Part shown: positions 19,861 to 28,150 of the stretch, piece after piece
Position numbering within the stretch: position 1 is the stretch's first letter
Layout of the letters: each line of letters opens with the position of its first letter
IMG/VR virus record: IMGVR_UViG_3300036770_004472
Location: 1-38,944 of that record
Length of the DNA: 38,944 nt
Strand: one strand, 5' to 3'
Source of the DNA: a virus
Notes under the pieces: generated by a model
The model's database searches: none
Told to the model about the DNA's origin: nothing
The model's input: only the letters and a program-made list of their open reading frames with translations
Made by a program: the position numbers and the translations under genes

Positions 19861-22182
19861 ATGCAAATACAAGTTATTAAAAGATCAGGAAAGAAAGAAA
19901 CACTAGCACTAGAAAAATGGCAAGGACAAATACAAAAAATATGTAGAAATATACCAGACGTAAGTCAAAGTATGATAGAAATAAAGGCACAGCCTCATTT
20001 CTATGATGGAATAACAACGAGAGAAATCGACGAAATCACACTACGTGCTGTAGTTGATCTAATAGATGTAGAGCATAATCCAGATACAGGTAACACGAAT
20101 TATCAATACGTGGCTGGTAAACAAAGATTAAGTATGCTGCGTAAAGATGTTTATGGAGAATACGAACCCCCTCATTTATATGAAATCGTTAAAAAGAATG
20201 TAGAAGTAGGATTGTACACACCCGAATTATTACAATGGTATACCAAAGAAGATTGGAATAAAATGAATGATATGATAGACCATAGCAAAGATGAGTTGTA
20301 TAGCTTTGCTGCTATCGAACAACTTATTGAAAAATATCTAGTAAGAAATCGTAGTACAAAGGATATCTATGAAACTCCGCAAGTTCGTTATATGGTTGCT
20401 GCTGCTACCGTTTTCCATCGTGAAGAACCTTTATCAGCGAGAATGCGATACATTAAAGAGTATTACACAGCAGCATCGGACGGTTTGTTTACTCTTGCCA
20501 CTCCAGTATTGGCTGGTCTTGGGACACCCACTAAACAGTTTAGTTCTTGCGTTCTTATCCGCAGTGATGATGACTTGGATAGCATCTTTGCATCCGGAGA
20601 AATGATGGCTAAATATGCTAGCAAACGTGCTGGCATTGGCTTAGAAATTGGCAGATTAAGACCACTAGGCAGTCCTATTCGTGGTGGTGAAATCATGCAT
20701 ACTGGCATGATTCCGTTCTTAAAGAAATGGTTTGGTGATTTACGTAGTTGCTCACAAGGAGGTATACGCAATGCTAGTGCTACTGTGTTTTATCCAATTT
20801 GGCATCATCAGTTTGATGATCTTATCGTACTTAAAAACAATCAAGGCACTGAAGAAACTAGAGTACGCCACATGGACTACGGAGTCGTATTATCAGCATT
20901 CTTTTGGCGTAGGTTCAAAAACAAAGAAAACATAACATTCTTTGATCCAAACGAAGTTCCTGATCTATATGAAGCATTCTACAAAAACACAGAAAAGTTT
21001 GAAGAACTATATGTAAAGTATGAAAAACAAAAAGGTCTACGTAAAAAAACAATGTCGGCTGAAGAAGTTTTCAAATCAGGAATATTAAAAGAAAGAACTG
21101 ACACTGGAAGAATTTATCTTGTATTCGTTGACAATGTAATGAATCAAGGTCCGTTCGATCCTGAATATCATACAATTTATCAAAGTAACCTATGCTGTGA
21201 AATACTATTACCTACTAAGCCTTTCAAGCGTCTTGATGATCCTAACGGTCGGATTGCTCTGTGTACTCTTGGTTCGATTAATTGGGGAGCGTTCCGTCAC
21301 CCTGAAGACATGCGTAGGGCTTGTCGCATACTCCAGCGTAGCCTATGTAATATATTGGACTACCAAGACTTTCTTAGCATACAATCTAAACTAAGCAATG
21401 ACGAAATACAACCACTTGGTATAGGTGTTACAAACTTAGCGTATTGGCACGCTAAAAAATCATTAAAGTATGGCGATAAAGAAGGATTACAAGAAGTTAA
21501 ATCTTGGATGGAACATCAAGCCTATTATCTTACGGAAGCCACTGTTGAGTTAGCAAAAGAACGTGGTAAATGTAAGGACAGTGATAGAACATATTATGGT
21601 CAAGGTAAATTCCCTTGGGAACGTAGAGCGAAAGGTGTCAACGAATTGGCTGATTTCAAACCTGAACTTGATTGGGAAATACTGCGTGAAAAGATGAAAA
21701 AATACGGAGTTCGTAATGCTACATTAATGGCAATCGCCCCTGTAGAAAGTAGTAGTGTTGTAATTAATAGTACAAATGGTATTGAAATGCCAATGAGTTT
21801 AATTACTGTAAAAGAAAGCAAGGCAGCTAGCTTAACACAAGTTGTTCCTGAACATCACAAACTTAAAAACAAGTATCAACTTATGTGGGAACAAACTGAT
21901 TGTTTGAATTATATCAAAACAGCAGCAGTATTACAGGCATATGTAGACCAAAGTATAAGCACAAATACATTCTATAATCCAGCACATTTCCCAAACCGTA
22001 AAGTTCCTATTACTACAATTGCTAAGAACCTTATGCTTGCCCATCATTATGGTATTAAGACCTTTTACTATTCACTTATCAATAAGTCGGGTGCTAAAAT
22101 AGAAGATACATACAAAGAAGTTAAGCAATTTGAGCCAACTGAACACGAATTAGAAGAGGATTGTGAGGCATGTAAATTATGA
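19861..22182 (+). CDS. nrdA: Class Ia ribonucleoside-diphosphate reductase, alpha subunit
   Basis: The 773-aa protein is full length for NrdA. It has an N-terminal ATP-cone (VIKRSGKKETLALEKW onward, residues ~1-100) for allosteric control, then the ten-stranded barrel. Catalytic residues align with the E. coli enzyme: C230 in FSSCVL and C468 in ALCTLG form the redox pair, C445 in NLCCEI is the thiyl-radical cysteine with E447, and Y736-Y737 in KTFYYS relay the radical. The C-terminal tail DCEACKL has the swinging Cys pair C768/C771, with CxxC spacing rather than the longer spacing of E. coli. It reduces NDPs to dNDPs with NrdB, fed by the glutaredoxin at 23505. Its stop overlaps the next ATG (ATGA). 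Confidence 0.97.
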   Translation: MQIQVIKRSGKKETLALEKWQGQIQKICRNIPDVSQSMIEIKAQPHFYDGITTREIDEITLRAVVDLIDVEHNPDTGNTNYQYVAGKQRLSMLRKDVYGEYEPPHLYEIVKKNVEVGLYTPELLQWYTKEDWNKMNDMIDHSKDELYSFAAIEQLIEKYLVRNRSTKDIYETPQVRYMVAAATVFHREEPLSARMRYIKEYYTAASDGLFTLATPVLAGLGTPTKQFSSCVLIRSDDDLDSIFASGEMMAKYASKRAGIGLEIGRLRPLGSPIRGGEIMHTGMIPFLKKWFGDLRSCSQGGIRNASATVFYPIWHHQFDDLIVLKNNQGTEETRVRHMDYGVVLSAFFWRRFKNKENITFFDPNEVPDLYEAFYKNTEKFEELYVKYEKQKGLRKKTMSAEEVFKSGILKERTDTGRIYLVFVDNVMNQGPFDPEYHTIYQSNLCCEILLPTKPFKRLDDPNGRIALCTLGSINWGAFRHPEDMRRACRILQRSLCNILDYQDFLSIQSKLSNDEIQPLGIGVTNLAYWHAKKSLKYGDKEGLQEVKSWMEHQAYYLTEATVELAKERGKCKDSDRTYYGQGKFPWERRAKGVNELADFKPELDWEILREKMKKYGVRNATLMAIAPVESSSVVINSTNGIEMPMSLITVKESKAASLTQVVPEHHKLKNKYQLMWEQTDCLNYIKTAAVLQAYVDQSISTNTFYNPAHFPNRKVPITTIAKNLMLAHHYGIKTFYYSLINKSGAKIEDTYKEVKQFEPTEHELEEDCEACKL

Positions 22183-22373
22183 TGGATCCAAATATCAAAA
22201 CAAACATAGAACATCTAAAGTCACATATTGAAGAAATAAACAAATTAATAACAGAATTAACACACAAAGGAGTAGAGATACAATTAACTTATGACAATAA
22301 TATGAACGGTAAAGGAAACACTACTCCCAGTTTACAATTATGGCGTGCTATTGAAAAAGTTGATTATCTATAA
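22179..22373 (+). CDS. Small hypothetical protein between nrdA and nrdB
   Basis: The 64-aa protein starts in an ATGA overlap with the nrdA stop, so it is likely translated by coupling. The first half (IKTNIEHLKSHIEEINKLIT) looks like an amphipathic, possibly coiled-coil helix. The second half is polar (DNNMNGKGN) and ends LWRAIEKVDYL. It resembles no family I can name. Its fixed place inside the nrd operon makes a link to ribonucleotide reductase possible, but nothing in the sequence shows it. Confidence 0.65.
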   Translation: MMDPNIKTNIEHLKSHIEEINKLITELTHKGVEIQLTYDNNMNGKGNTTPSLQLWRAIEKVDYL

Positions 22374-22381
22374 CAATAAAA

Positions 22382-23494
22382 ATGAGCAAACAACAATATA
22401 ACCTACATACAAAGACAGATTATTTACATCGTAAAATGTTTTTGGACATTAATGGTCCAGTTACAATTCAACGATTTGAAGAAGTTAAGTATCCCAAAAT
22501 ACAAAAGATGGAACAGACAGCTCGTGGATTCTTTTGGGTACCTGAAGAGGTCAGTTTAACAAAAGATTCACAGGATTTTAAAGAGGCAAGTGATGCTGTA
22601 AAACATATCTTTACAAGTAATCTATTACGCCAAACAGCACTTGATAGTTTACAGGGTCGTGGTCCTAGTCAAATATTCACACCAGTTATTAGTTTACCTG
22701 AATTAGAAGCATTGGTATATAATTGGACATTTTTTGAAACTAACATTCATAGTCGCAGTTATAGTCATATCATTCGTAATATCTATAATGTTCCTAAAGA
22801 AGTATTCAATACTATTCACGATACAAAAGAAATTGTTGATATGGCAAGTAGTGTTGGAAAATATTACGATGACCTTCACAGATTGAATTGCATTAAGGAA
22901 ACTTCTGAACCTCCAAACATTCCATTTCTTGAATCAACCCATATCAAGGCTATTTGGTTAGCATTGAATGCTAGCTATGCACTAGAAGCATTTCGTTTTA
23001 TGGTATCATTTGCTACAAGCCTAGCAATGGTTGAGAACAAGATTTTCATTGGTAATGGCAATATTATTAGTCTGATTTTACAAGATGAGTTAATGCACAA
23101 AGAATGGACATCATACATTATCAATCAAGTAGTAAAAGAAGATCCAAGATTCGCAACAGCTAAGATACAATGTGAAACAGAAGTATATAATTTGTATATG
23201 GATGTTATCCGTGAAGAAAAAGCATGGGCAGATTACTTGTTTAAGAAAGGTCCTGTTATTGGACTAAATGCTAATATATTGAAAGATTTTGTTGACTATA
23301 CAGCTAATAACGCACTAAAAGAAATTGGAATCAAATACAATAATCCAGCACCAAAAACAACTCCTATTCCTTGGTTCAATAAACATCAGGATACACATAA
23401 AAAACAAACAGCATTACAAGAAAATGAATCAACCAATTACGTCATTGGAGTTATGTCCGATTCATTAGAATACGAAGAACTACCAACACTATAA
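22382..23494 (+). CDS. nrdB: Class Ia ribonucleotide reductase, beta subunit
   Basis: The 370-aa protein is homologous to E. coli NrdB. Metal ligands are D88 (LDSLQGRG), E119 and H123 (ETNIHSRSY), E202 (LEAFRF), and E236 and H239 (DELMH). The radical tyrosine is Y127. The C-terminus has a Tyr in TNYVIG equivalent to E. coli Y356, and a tail that should dock on NrdA. Odd feature: compared with E. coli ETIHSRSY there is one extra residue (Asn) between the Glu and His ligands, while D88-E119 and H123-Y127 spacings match. The small gene at 22179 lies between it and nrdA, and a glutaredoxin follows after 10 bp. Confidence 0.96.
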   Translation: MSKQQYNLHTKTDYLHRKMFLDINGPVTIQRFEEVKYPKIQKMEQTARGFFWVPEEVSLTKDSQDFKEASDAVKHIFTSNLLRQTALDSLQGRGPSQIFTPVISLPELEALVYNWTFFETNIHSRSYSHIIRNIYNVPKEVFNTIHDTKEIVDMASSVGKYYDDLHRLNCIKETSEPPNIPFLESTHIKAIWLALNASYALEAFRFMVSFATSLAMVENKIFIGNGNIISLILQDELMHKEWTSYIINQVVKEDPRFATAKIQCETEVYNLYMDVIREEKAWADYLFKKGPVIGLNANILKDFVDYTANNALKEIGIKYNNPAPKTTPIPWFNKHQDTHKKQTALQENESTNYVIGVMSDSLEYEELPTL

Positions 23495-23504
23495 GGAGAA
23501 AAAG

Positions 23505-23729
23505 ATGAAAGCAATTCTATGGAGTAAGTACCACTGTAACTTTTGCGAACAAGCAAAATCATTATTAAAAATGAACGGCATAGATTATGAAGAACGCAAA
23601 ATTGGCGATGGTTGGACGAAAGAAGAATTGCTTGAAGCTGTGCCCAACGCAAGAACTGTCCCACAAATCTTTTTAGGCGAAGAATATGTGGGCGGATTTG
23701 AAGAACTTAGAAAACGCCTAGCCGCATAA
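23505..23729 (+). CDS. Glutaredoxin (probable electron donor to NrdAB)
   Basis: The 74-aa thioredoxin-fold protein has the dithiol active site C11-N-F-C14, the cis-Pro loop TVPQIFL and the GGFEEL glutathione-side motif. It lacks extra domains. AAGGAGAAAAAG gives a strong ribosome site, and it follows nrdB by 10 bp, so it most likely reduces the NrdA tail, as phage-encoded glutaredoxins do in T4. Confidence 0.93.
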   Translation: MKAILWSKYHCNFCEQAKSLLKMNGIDYEERKIGDGWTKEELLEAVPNARTVPQIFLGEEYVGGFEELRKRLAA

Positions 23730-23738
23730 AGGAAAATA

Positions 23739-24038
23739 ATGAATATTAAAACAAATGAAGTATATACATTTAAACTTACTAGTGGTGAAGAACTTATTGC
23801 CAAAGTATTAAGTGTAAGTGATAAAGAAATTAAAGTAGAAGAACCAGTAAGCGTAGCCCCAGGACCACAGGGTATGGGACTAGTTCCAAGCATGTTTACT
23901 GCTGATCCATCAAGTGAAATCATGCTAAATACTAATAGTATTACTATGTTTGCACAAACTGATGACGCTGTAAAAGGTAAGTATATACAAGCCACAACAG
24001 GTATCACTGTGCCTAGTAAAAAATTAGTATTAGGATAA
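23739..24038 (+). CDS. Small conserved phage protein, possible Sm-like fold
   Basis: The 99-aa protein begins with a strand-rich segment (VYTFKLTSGEELIAKVL, KEIKVEEPVSV) that resembles the Sm/Hfq-like barrel pattern, followed by PGPQGMGLVP and a stretch ending ITVPSKKLVLG. Similar short proteins occur in aquatic T4-like phages without assigned function. It sits between glutaredoxin (9-bp gap) and the PAAR gene (1-bp gap). The fold assignment is tentative. Confidence 0.6.
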   Translation: MNIKTNEVYTFKLTSGEELIAKVLSVSDKEIKVEEPVSVAPGPQGMGLVPSMFTADPSSEIMLNTNSITMFAQTDDAVKGKYIQATTGITVPSKKLVLG

Positions 24039-24039
24039 T

Positions 24040-24309
24040 ATGGCACAACTAAGTAGAAAAGGCGATAAAAATCAAGTCGGTGGACAGATTGTAAGAGGTG
24101 CTAGGACTGTATATGCCAATGGCATTGCTGTTGGTTTACATGTAAGTCCTATCTCATCACATCCAAGAAAAAAAGAGCATACACGAGCAAAAACAACTTC
24201 AGGAAGCCCCACAGTTTACTGTGAGGGTGTGCCTGTACTTAAAGTAGGGTCAGGAAATAGTTGTGGACATAGTATTGTCCAAGGCAGTCCTGATGTTTAT
24301 GTGCCTTAA
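24040..24309 (+). CDS. PAAR-motif protein, tail-spike tip
   Basis: The 89-aa protein carries PAAR-type repeats: SPTVYCEGVPVLKVGS, NSCGHSIVQGSPDVYV and an earlier ARTVYANGIAVG. PAAR proteins cap the central spike (T4 gp5.4 position) with a sharp cone that binds a metal through His and Cys; H and C residues (H130-like positions in CGHS, and SSHP) are present. It would sharpen the membrane-piercing device at baseplate centre. The two following genes are probably baseplate or tail proteins. Confidence 0.85.
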   Translation: MAQLSRKGDKNQVGGQIVRGARTVYANGIAVGLHVSPISSHPRKKEHTRAKTTSGSPTVYCEGVPVLKVGSGNSCGHSIVQGSPDVYVP

Positions 24310-24314
24310 ATATT

Positions 24315-25844
24315 ATGGCAGATTCAGGCAAACAAAGCCCATTGGGCGTTAACACATTAGGGTCATTATTAAACAATACTGGCTTTAAAGTTAATCCTAT
24401 TGCCGAAGCATATATAGGTATAAGCAAAGATAATATGACTTATACACCGGGCGCATTGGTAAATAATACTGTTTTAAAAGATTTAACAACTGCTATTAAT
24501 ACTAAATTTGCTAGTGGTATCAGTAACGTTACATTATATAATAACTTAATTAGTATTGGAAGTAATACTATTCCAGCATTAGGAAATAGTAAACCTCCCA
24601 AGTATCAAATACTTGATGCTAATGTATGGCTTGGTATAGCCTCAACAGGTTATGCTATGACTGGAAATGTAGGTCAAGGACAAAACGCAACTTGGTTACC
24701 TTATACAGGTGATGTATCAGTAAACAATAACTATAGCATAACAAGATATGGATTTTTACGATTATTTGCCCTACAGGCATATAATGAATTTAATTATAAT
24801 GGAATCCTTAAAGAACAATTTGTAATAAACGGAGCCATATCAGGAACTACATTAACTGTCAGTAGTATTGTATCTGGTACAGTTGTTGTAAATTCTTACT
24901 TAGATAATACAACTGTTGTTCCAGGTACAATGATTGTAAGACAAATTTCAGGATCGGCAGGTGGAACAGGAACATATCAGGTTAATACAACTCAGACGAT
25001 TTCTTTTTCAGTAAGAATTACAGGTTATACGATTGATACAACAAGTAATGTTCAATATACTGATTTTTTAGGTAGTTTTCAACAAGCTGATTCATTTGTA
25101 AATGGTATAAATCCTACAATTTATACTTTAGAAAATGCTAAAAGTTTCCAACAGGGAACCTTTAGTAATATGAATGATTTAATTACAGGTGATGTTTCTG
25201 GTGTTAGTTTAGCTTTTAAAGATTTTGGAGCTGATTTAATAGCTTTAGGTAGAGCAATTGATTTAAGTAAAATATCAACGTTTGGATTACCTAGCACATT
25301 GTTACAAACTTTATATACAAATAATTGCTTTACTGACGATTTAAGTGTAGCATTACTTGGGAGTGATTTAGAATTTAATGAAGCCCGTGACTTAATGACA
25401 GGCGATAATACTACACCTTCTGTTGAACAAGAAAAGAAAATATATAGTGCCTTTTTACTAATAACAGGTGAAAGTCTTAATCAAATATTAGTTCCATTAA
25501 ATTGTAAAACACAAGGTCTTACCACACTTGCTGATTTATTAGATGTTAAAAAATTATTTCCATCAAGTTATCTTACACTAACTGTTCCAATCTATAACAG
25601 TAATCCTAGTCCAACAAACAGTAAAACATATTATCCAATTTATGTTAATGATGGTGTAAATTCTAGTTTAACTAATCCTAGTGTATCACAAATTATAGGT
25701 CCACAACCTTTACCAGGTCCTCCACCTATTACACAATCAGCAGCAACTAATGATCCAGTAAATACTATTACTACTGAACAATCAGGAGACGTATTCACCA
25801 ATCCTAATTATTTTGTAGATAGTCAGGACACATCGGGGTTATAA
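24315..25844 (+). CDS. Probable virion structural protein with inserted fibre-type domain
   Basis: The 509-aa protein starts MADSGKQSPLGVNTLGSLL and is rich in Asn, Thr, Ser and Gly. Residues about 175-240 (SGTTLTVSSIVSGTVV, VPGTMIV, GGTGTYQVNTTQTIS) match a small beta domain often inserted in phage fibre and structural proteins; it looks like a late insertion between YNEFNYNG and the rest. The C-terminus is Pro-rich (GPQPLPGPPP). It is translationally coupled to the next gene (TAATG overlap). Its place after PAAR suggests a baseplate or tail role. No catalytic motif is seen. Confidence 0.65.
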   Translation: MADSGKQSPLGVNTLGSLLNNTGFKVNPIAEAYIGISKDNMTYTPGALVNNTVLKDLTTAINTKFASGISNVTLYNNLISIGSNTIPALGNSKPPKYQILDANVWLGIASTGYAMTGNVGQGQNATWLPYTGDVSVNNNYSITRYGFLRLFALQAYNEFNYNGILKEQFVINGAISGTTLTVSSIVSGTVVVNSYLDNTTVVPGTMIVRQISGSAGGTGTYQVNTTQTISFSVRITGYTIDTTSNVQYTDFLGSFQQADSFVNGINPTIYTLENAKSFQQGTFSNMNDLITGDVSGVSLAFKDFGADLIALGRAIDLSKISTFGLPSTLLQTLYTNNCFTDDLSVALLGSDLEFNEARDLMTGDNTTPSVEQEKKIYSAFLLITGESLNQILVPLNCKTQGLTTLADLLDVKKLFPSSYLTLTVPIYNSNPSPTNSKTYYPIYVNDGVNSSLTNPSVSQIIGPQPLPGPPPITQSAATNDPVNTITTEQSGDVFTNPNYFVDSQDTSGL

Positions 25845-27181
25845 TGGCAGACCTATTAAACGTACAGATTTTAAGTGAAGGATTCGGTAGTTACTTGACA
25901 GGAATACTCCCTGATGAACAAGCCACTGCTTGTGGAGCATTTGCTTATTCAATGTCGCAAATAAAAAATATAACAAATATTAATATTGAAGACTTTGCTC
26001 AGGTCGTATTCTCCCTTGAGTCAACTATAAACTTACCATTAACAAACGGCACTGACATTCCAACTGATACAACATTAGCAGATAATGCCATAAATGATAT
26101 AGCATTAGGTAGCGGCCCACATGGCACATATACAATGAGTGATTTTTTTGGTTGTATGACTGGTTTACCTTATGCTTGGGAACAAGTTTACGCACAAATC
26201 ATACAAACACAAACTCCAACACTTGCTACAATTTACAATAATTTGTTAGGCAATATATCTAGTAGTGATAGTACTGTACAAGGTTTTATTGACCAAGCAA
26301 ATAACGAAATAGCAAATATTTACAATTCCAATGATGCTGTAACTAAACAAAATGTTACTTTATTAAACACAAATTATGATACAGCAGGACAACAACTAGC
26401 GTTAGAACAACGTGCTAGATATATTGGTATTCCACCTGTACCAAGCCCAGGACGTGATACAACTATCAATCCTTATCCACAAACAACGATAGGATTTGTA
26501 GATAGTTTGCCAACTTATGCCGCCAATACATTACCACATATGCAGGCTCAAACATTAGAAGGTATTATAGATTTTTGTACAACAGGTGGACAAAGTGCAT
26601 TAGCAATGTTAAGAGCAGCAAGAAATCAAGCAAGACTAAATGCTATTGGCATAGGTATTGATGATAACATAAGTGATAATCTTGAACCATCAACAACTGA
26701 ACAACTTGTAACAAATGGTACAGTAAAATTAGCAAAAAGTAATGCCGGTATCAATGGATATACACTTCCTGCTTATCCTAAAAATGCGACTTGTGAAGGT
26801 GAAGAATATACAATTAAACCAAGTTTGATTTTTGATAACGCAAGTAATGTTGCCTTAGTAGCTACTGGTAATGTAGTATCAGGTAACACTCAATCAATTT
26901 TAAATGGAGGAAATATAGTAGTTGTAAGCACAGTTGTACCAACAGGCCCTTTTATAAACCCATATACATTAGTGGGTACAGATGTTGTTAAAGCAGGATT
27001 AGCAGGGGCAGTAGTTGGACAAATCCCAAGCACAACAGGAAGTGTGGCAAACGCACAACCTGTTCTTCCTATTCAACTAAACACCGCTTATACATCAAGC
27101 ACGTTATTAGCAAGTACACCAACTGTACAAGAAGCTATTGATACTGTAATATTGTGTAACTGTGATTGTTGGATTACCTAA
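25844..27181 (+). CDS. Probable virion structural protein (baseplate or tail region)
   Basis: The 445-aa protein starts MADLLNVQILSEGFGSYLTGILPDEQ. A helical, Gln/Asn-rich N-terminal half is followed by conserved-looking segments (LALEQRARYIGIPPVP, ALAMLRAARNQARL) and a beta-rich C-terminus ending in a Cys cluster (LCNCDCWIT). The start overlaps the previous stop by one base, so the two products are probably made together. I recognise no named family; position after PAAR and composition suggest a structural protein. The terminal Cys-x-Cys-x-Cys could bind metal. Confidence 0.6.
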   Translation: MADLLNVQILSEGFGSYLTGILPDEQATACGAFAYSMSQIKNITNINIEDFAQVVFSLESTINLPLTNGTDIPTDTTLADNAINDIALGSGPHGTYTMSDFFGCMTGLPYAWEQVYAQIIQTQTPTLATIYNNLLGNISSSDSTVQGFIDQANNEIANIYNSNDAVTKQNVTLLNTNYDTAGQQLALEQRARYIGIPPVPSPGRDTTINPYPQTTIGFVDSLPTYAANTLPHMQAQTLEGIIDFCTTGGQSALAMLRAARNQARLNAIGIGIDDNISDNLEPSTTEQLVTNGTVKLAKSNAGINGYTLPAYPKNATCEGEEYTIKPSLIFDNASNVALVATGNVVSGNTQSILNGGNIVVVSTVVPTGPFINPYTLVGTDVVKAGLAGAVVGQIPSTTGSVANAQPVLPIQLNTAYTSSTLLASTPTVQEAIDTVILCNCDCWIT

Positions 27182-27185
27182 AGTC

Positions 27186-27214
27186 TTTACTACGTACACA
27201 AACTAACGTATAAT
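27186..27214 (+). promoter_or_regulatory. sigma70-type promoter TTTACT-N17-TATAAT
   Basis: A perfect -10 (TATAAT, 27209-27214) lies 17 bp after a four-of-six -35 (TTTACT, 27186-27191), in the 79-bp gap before the lysis gene at 27261. The leader contains a small CGAAC/GTTCG hairpin (27230-27243) just before AAAGGAG, which could tune translation of the hydrolase. Confidence 0.5.
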
Positions 27215-27260
27215 TGACTTTCCAATTACCGAACGTAGGTTCGAACGAAAGGAGAATGAA

Positions 27261-27803
27261 ATGGAAAAATCATTAAAGGGTATTTACCATATGATAGGTT
27301 TTAGCCTAGTATTAATGCTTATGTTCCAAATAACAACTTTTAAGTTTGATTATTATAAGTCTAAGGACTATACATTAAGTGGTCCTACAACAAAAGAAAT
27401 TGAAAAAAGATTACAATGTTTAGCTATCAACATATACCGTGAAGCAGGTAAAGAACCTTTTGAGGGTAAAGTTGGAGTAGCACAGGTGACTCTTAATCGA
27501 AGTAATGATCCTAGATTTCCAAAAGATATTTGTTCTGTAGTATATCAGAAAAATATCGTAATGGAAAAAGTTGTATGTCAGTTTAGCTGGTATTGTGATA
27601 ACGCAGTAAGAGCAAGACCAATTAATAACGATGCCTACAAGGAAAGTTACGAAGTAGCTAAAAAAGTATTACTTGAAGGTTTTAGGCTTGAAGTATTACA
27701 AGACGCATTATACTTTCACGCAATTCATATTAATCCAAACTGGAAACATTTACGTGTGGCTAAAATTGGCAATCACATTTTTTATAACGAAAGACAAAGG
27801 TGA
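27261..27803 (+). CDS. SleB-type cell-wall hydrolase with N-terminal membrane anchor (endolysin)
   Basis: The 180-aa protein has an N-terminal hydrophobic helix (residues ~8-27, MIGFSLVLMLMFQITTF) and then a Hydrolase_2/SleB domain: CLAINIYREAGKEPFEGK with the likely catalytic E61, VAQVTLNRSNDPRFPKDICSVVYQ, and CQFSW. SleB-family enzymes cut peptidoglycan glycan strands. The anchor with few charged residues recalls signal-anchor-release endolysins, which reach the periplasm by host Sec and are held inactive until the membrane collapses. Its neighbour at 27809 is a small membrane protein, consistent with a lysis cassette. Start chosen for AAAGGAG 7 bp before the ATG. Confidence 0.88.
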   Translation: MEKSLKGIYHMIGFSLVLMLMFQITTFKFDYYKSKDYTLSGPTTKEIEKRLQCLAINIYREAGKEPFEGKVGVAQVTLNRSNDPRFPKDICSVVYQKNIVMEKVVCQFSWYCDNAVRARPINNDAYKESYEVAKKVLLEGFRLEVLQDALYFHAIHINPNWKHLRVAKIGNHIFYNERQR

Positions 27804-27808
27804 TAACT

Positions 27809-28141
27809 ATGAGTATAGTAAACATGATTACAGCAAAGATACTTGGATTTTTCTCAGAATTAGGCAAAGACTTTACAGAAAAAATTAAGCATCTTTCAAG
27901 CGAAACAATTCATTTTATGGCAGTATTGTGTTTTCACGCAGCCACAGCACCTAGTCTACTAGGACTAATGTTTGGGCTAACTGATACAATGCCACCAATT
28001 GACTTTGTTTTAATTGTATGGGCAGGATTAGGATTGTTATTTATGAAAGCTATCATTATGAAAGATAGATTAAATCTTATAACAATTGGGGTTGGGTTTA
28101 TGGCACAAGCAGTTGTTATGGCACTAATATTTTTTAAATAA
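27809..28141 (+). CDS. Small membrane protein, candidate holin
   Basis: The ~110-aa protein has about three hydrophobic segments: around IHFMAVLCFHAATAPSLLGL, FVLIVWAGLGLLFMKAII and ITIGVGFMAQAVVMALIFF. A short amphipathic N-terminus precedes them. I prefer the ATG at 27809 over the GTG at 27800 because AAAGG lies 8 bp upstream. Position directly behind the endolysin gene is typical of holins, but the last residues lack the strongly charged tail of many holins. A non-lytic membrane role is possible. Confidence 0.6.
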   Translation: MSIVNMITAKILGFFSELGKDFTEKIKHLSSETIHFMAVLCFHAATAPSLLGLMFGLTDTMPPIDFVLIVWAGLGLLFMKAIIMKDRLNLITIGVGFMAQAVVMALIFFK

Positions 28142-28150
28142 AGGAAAACA

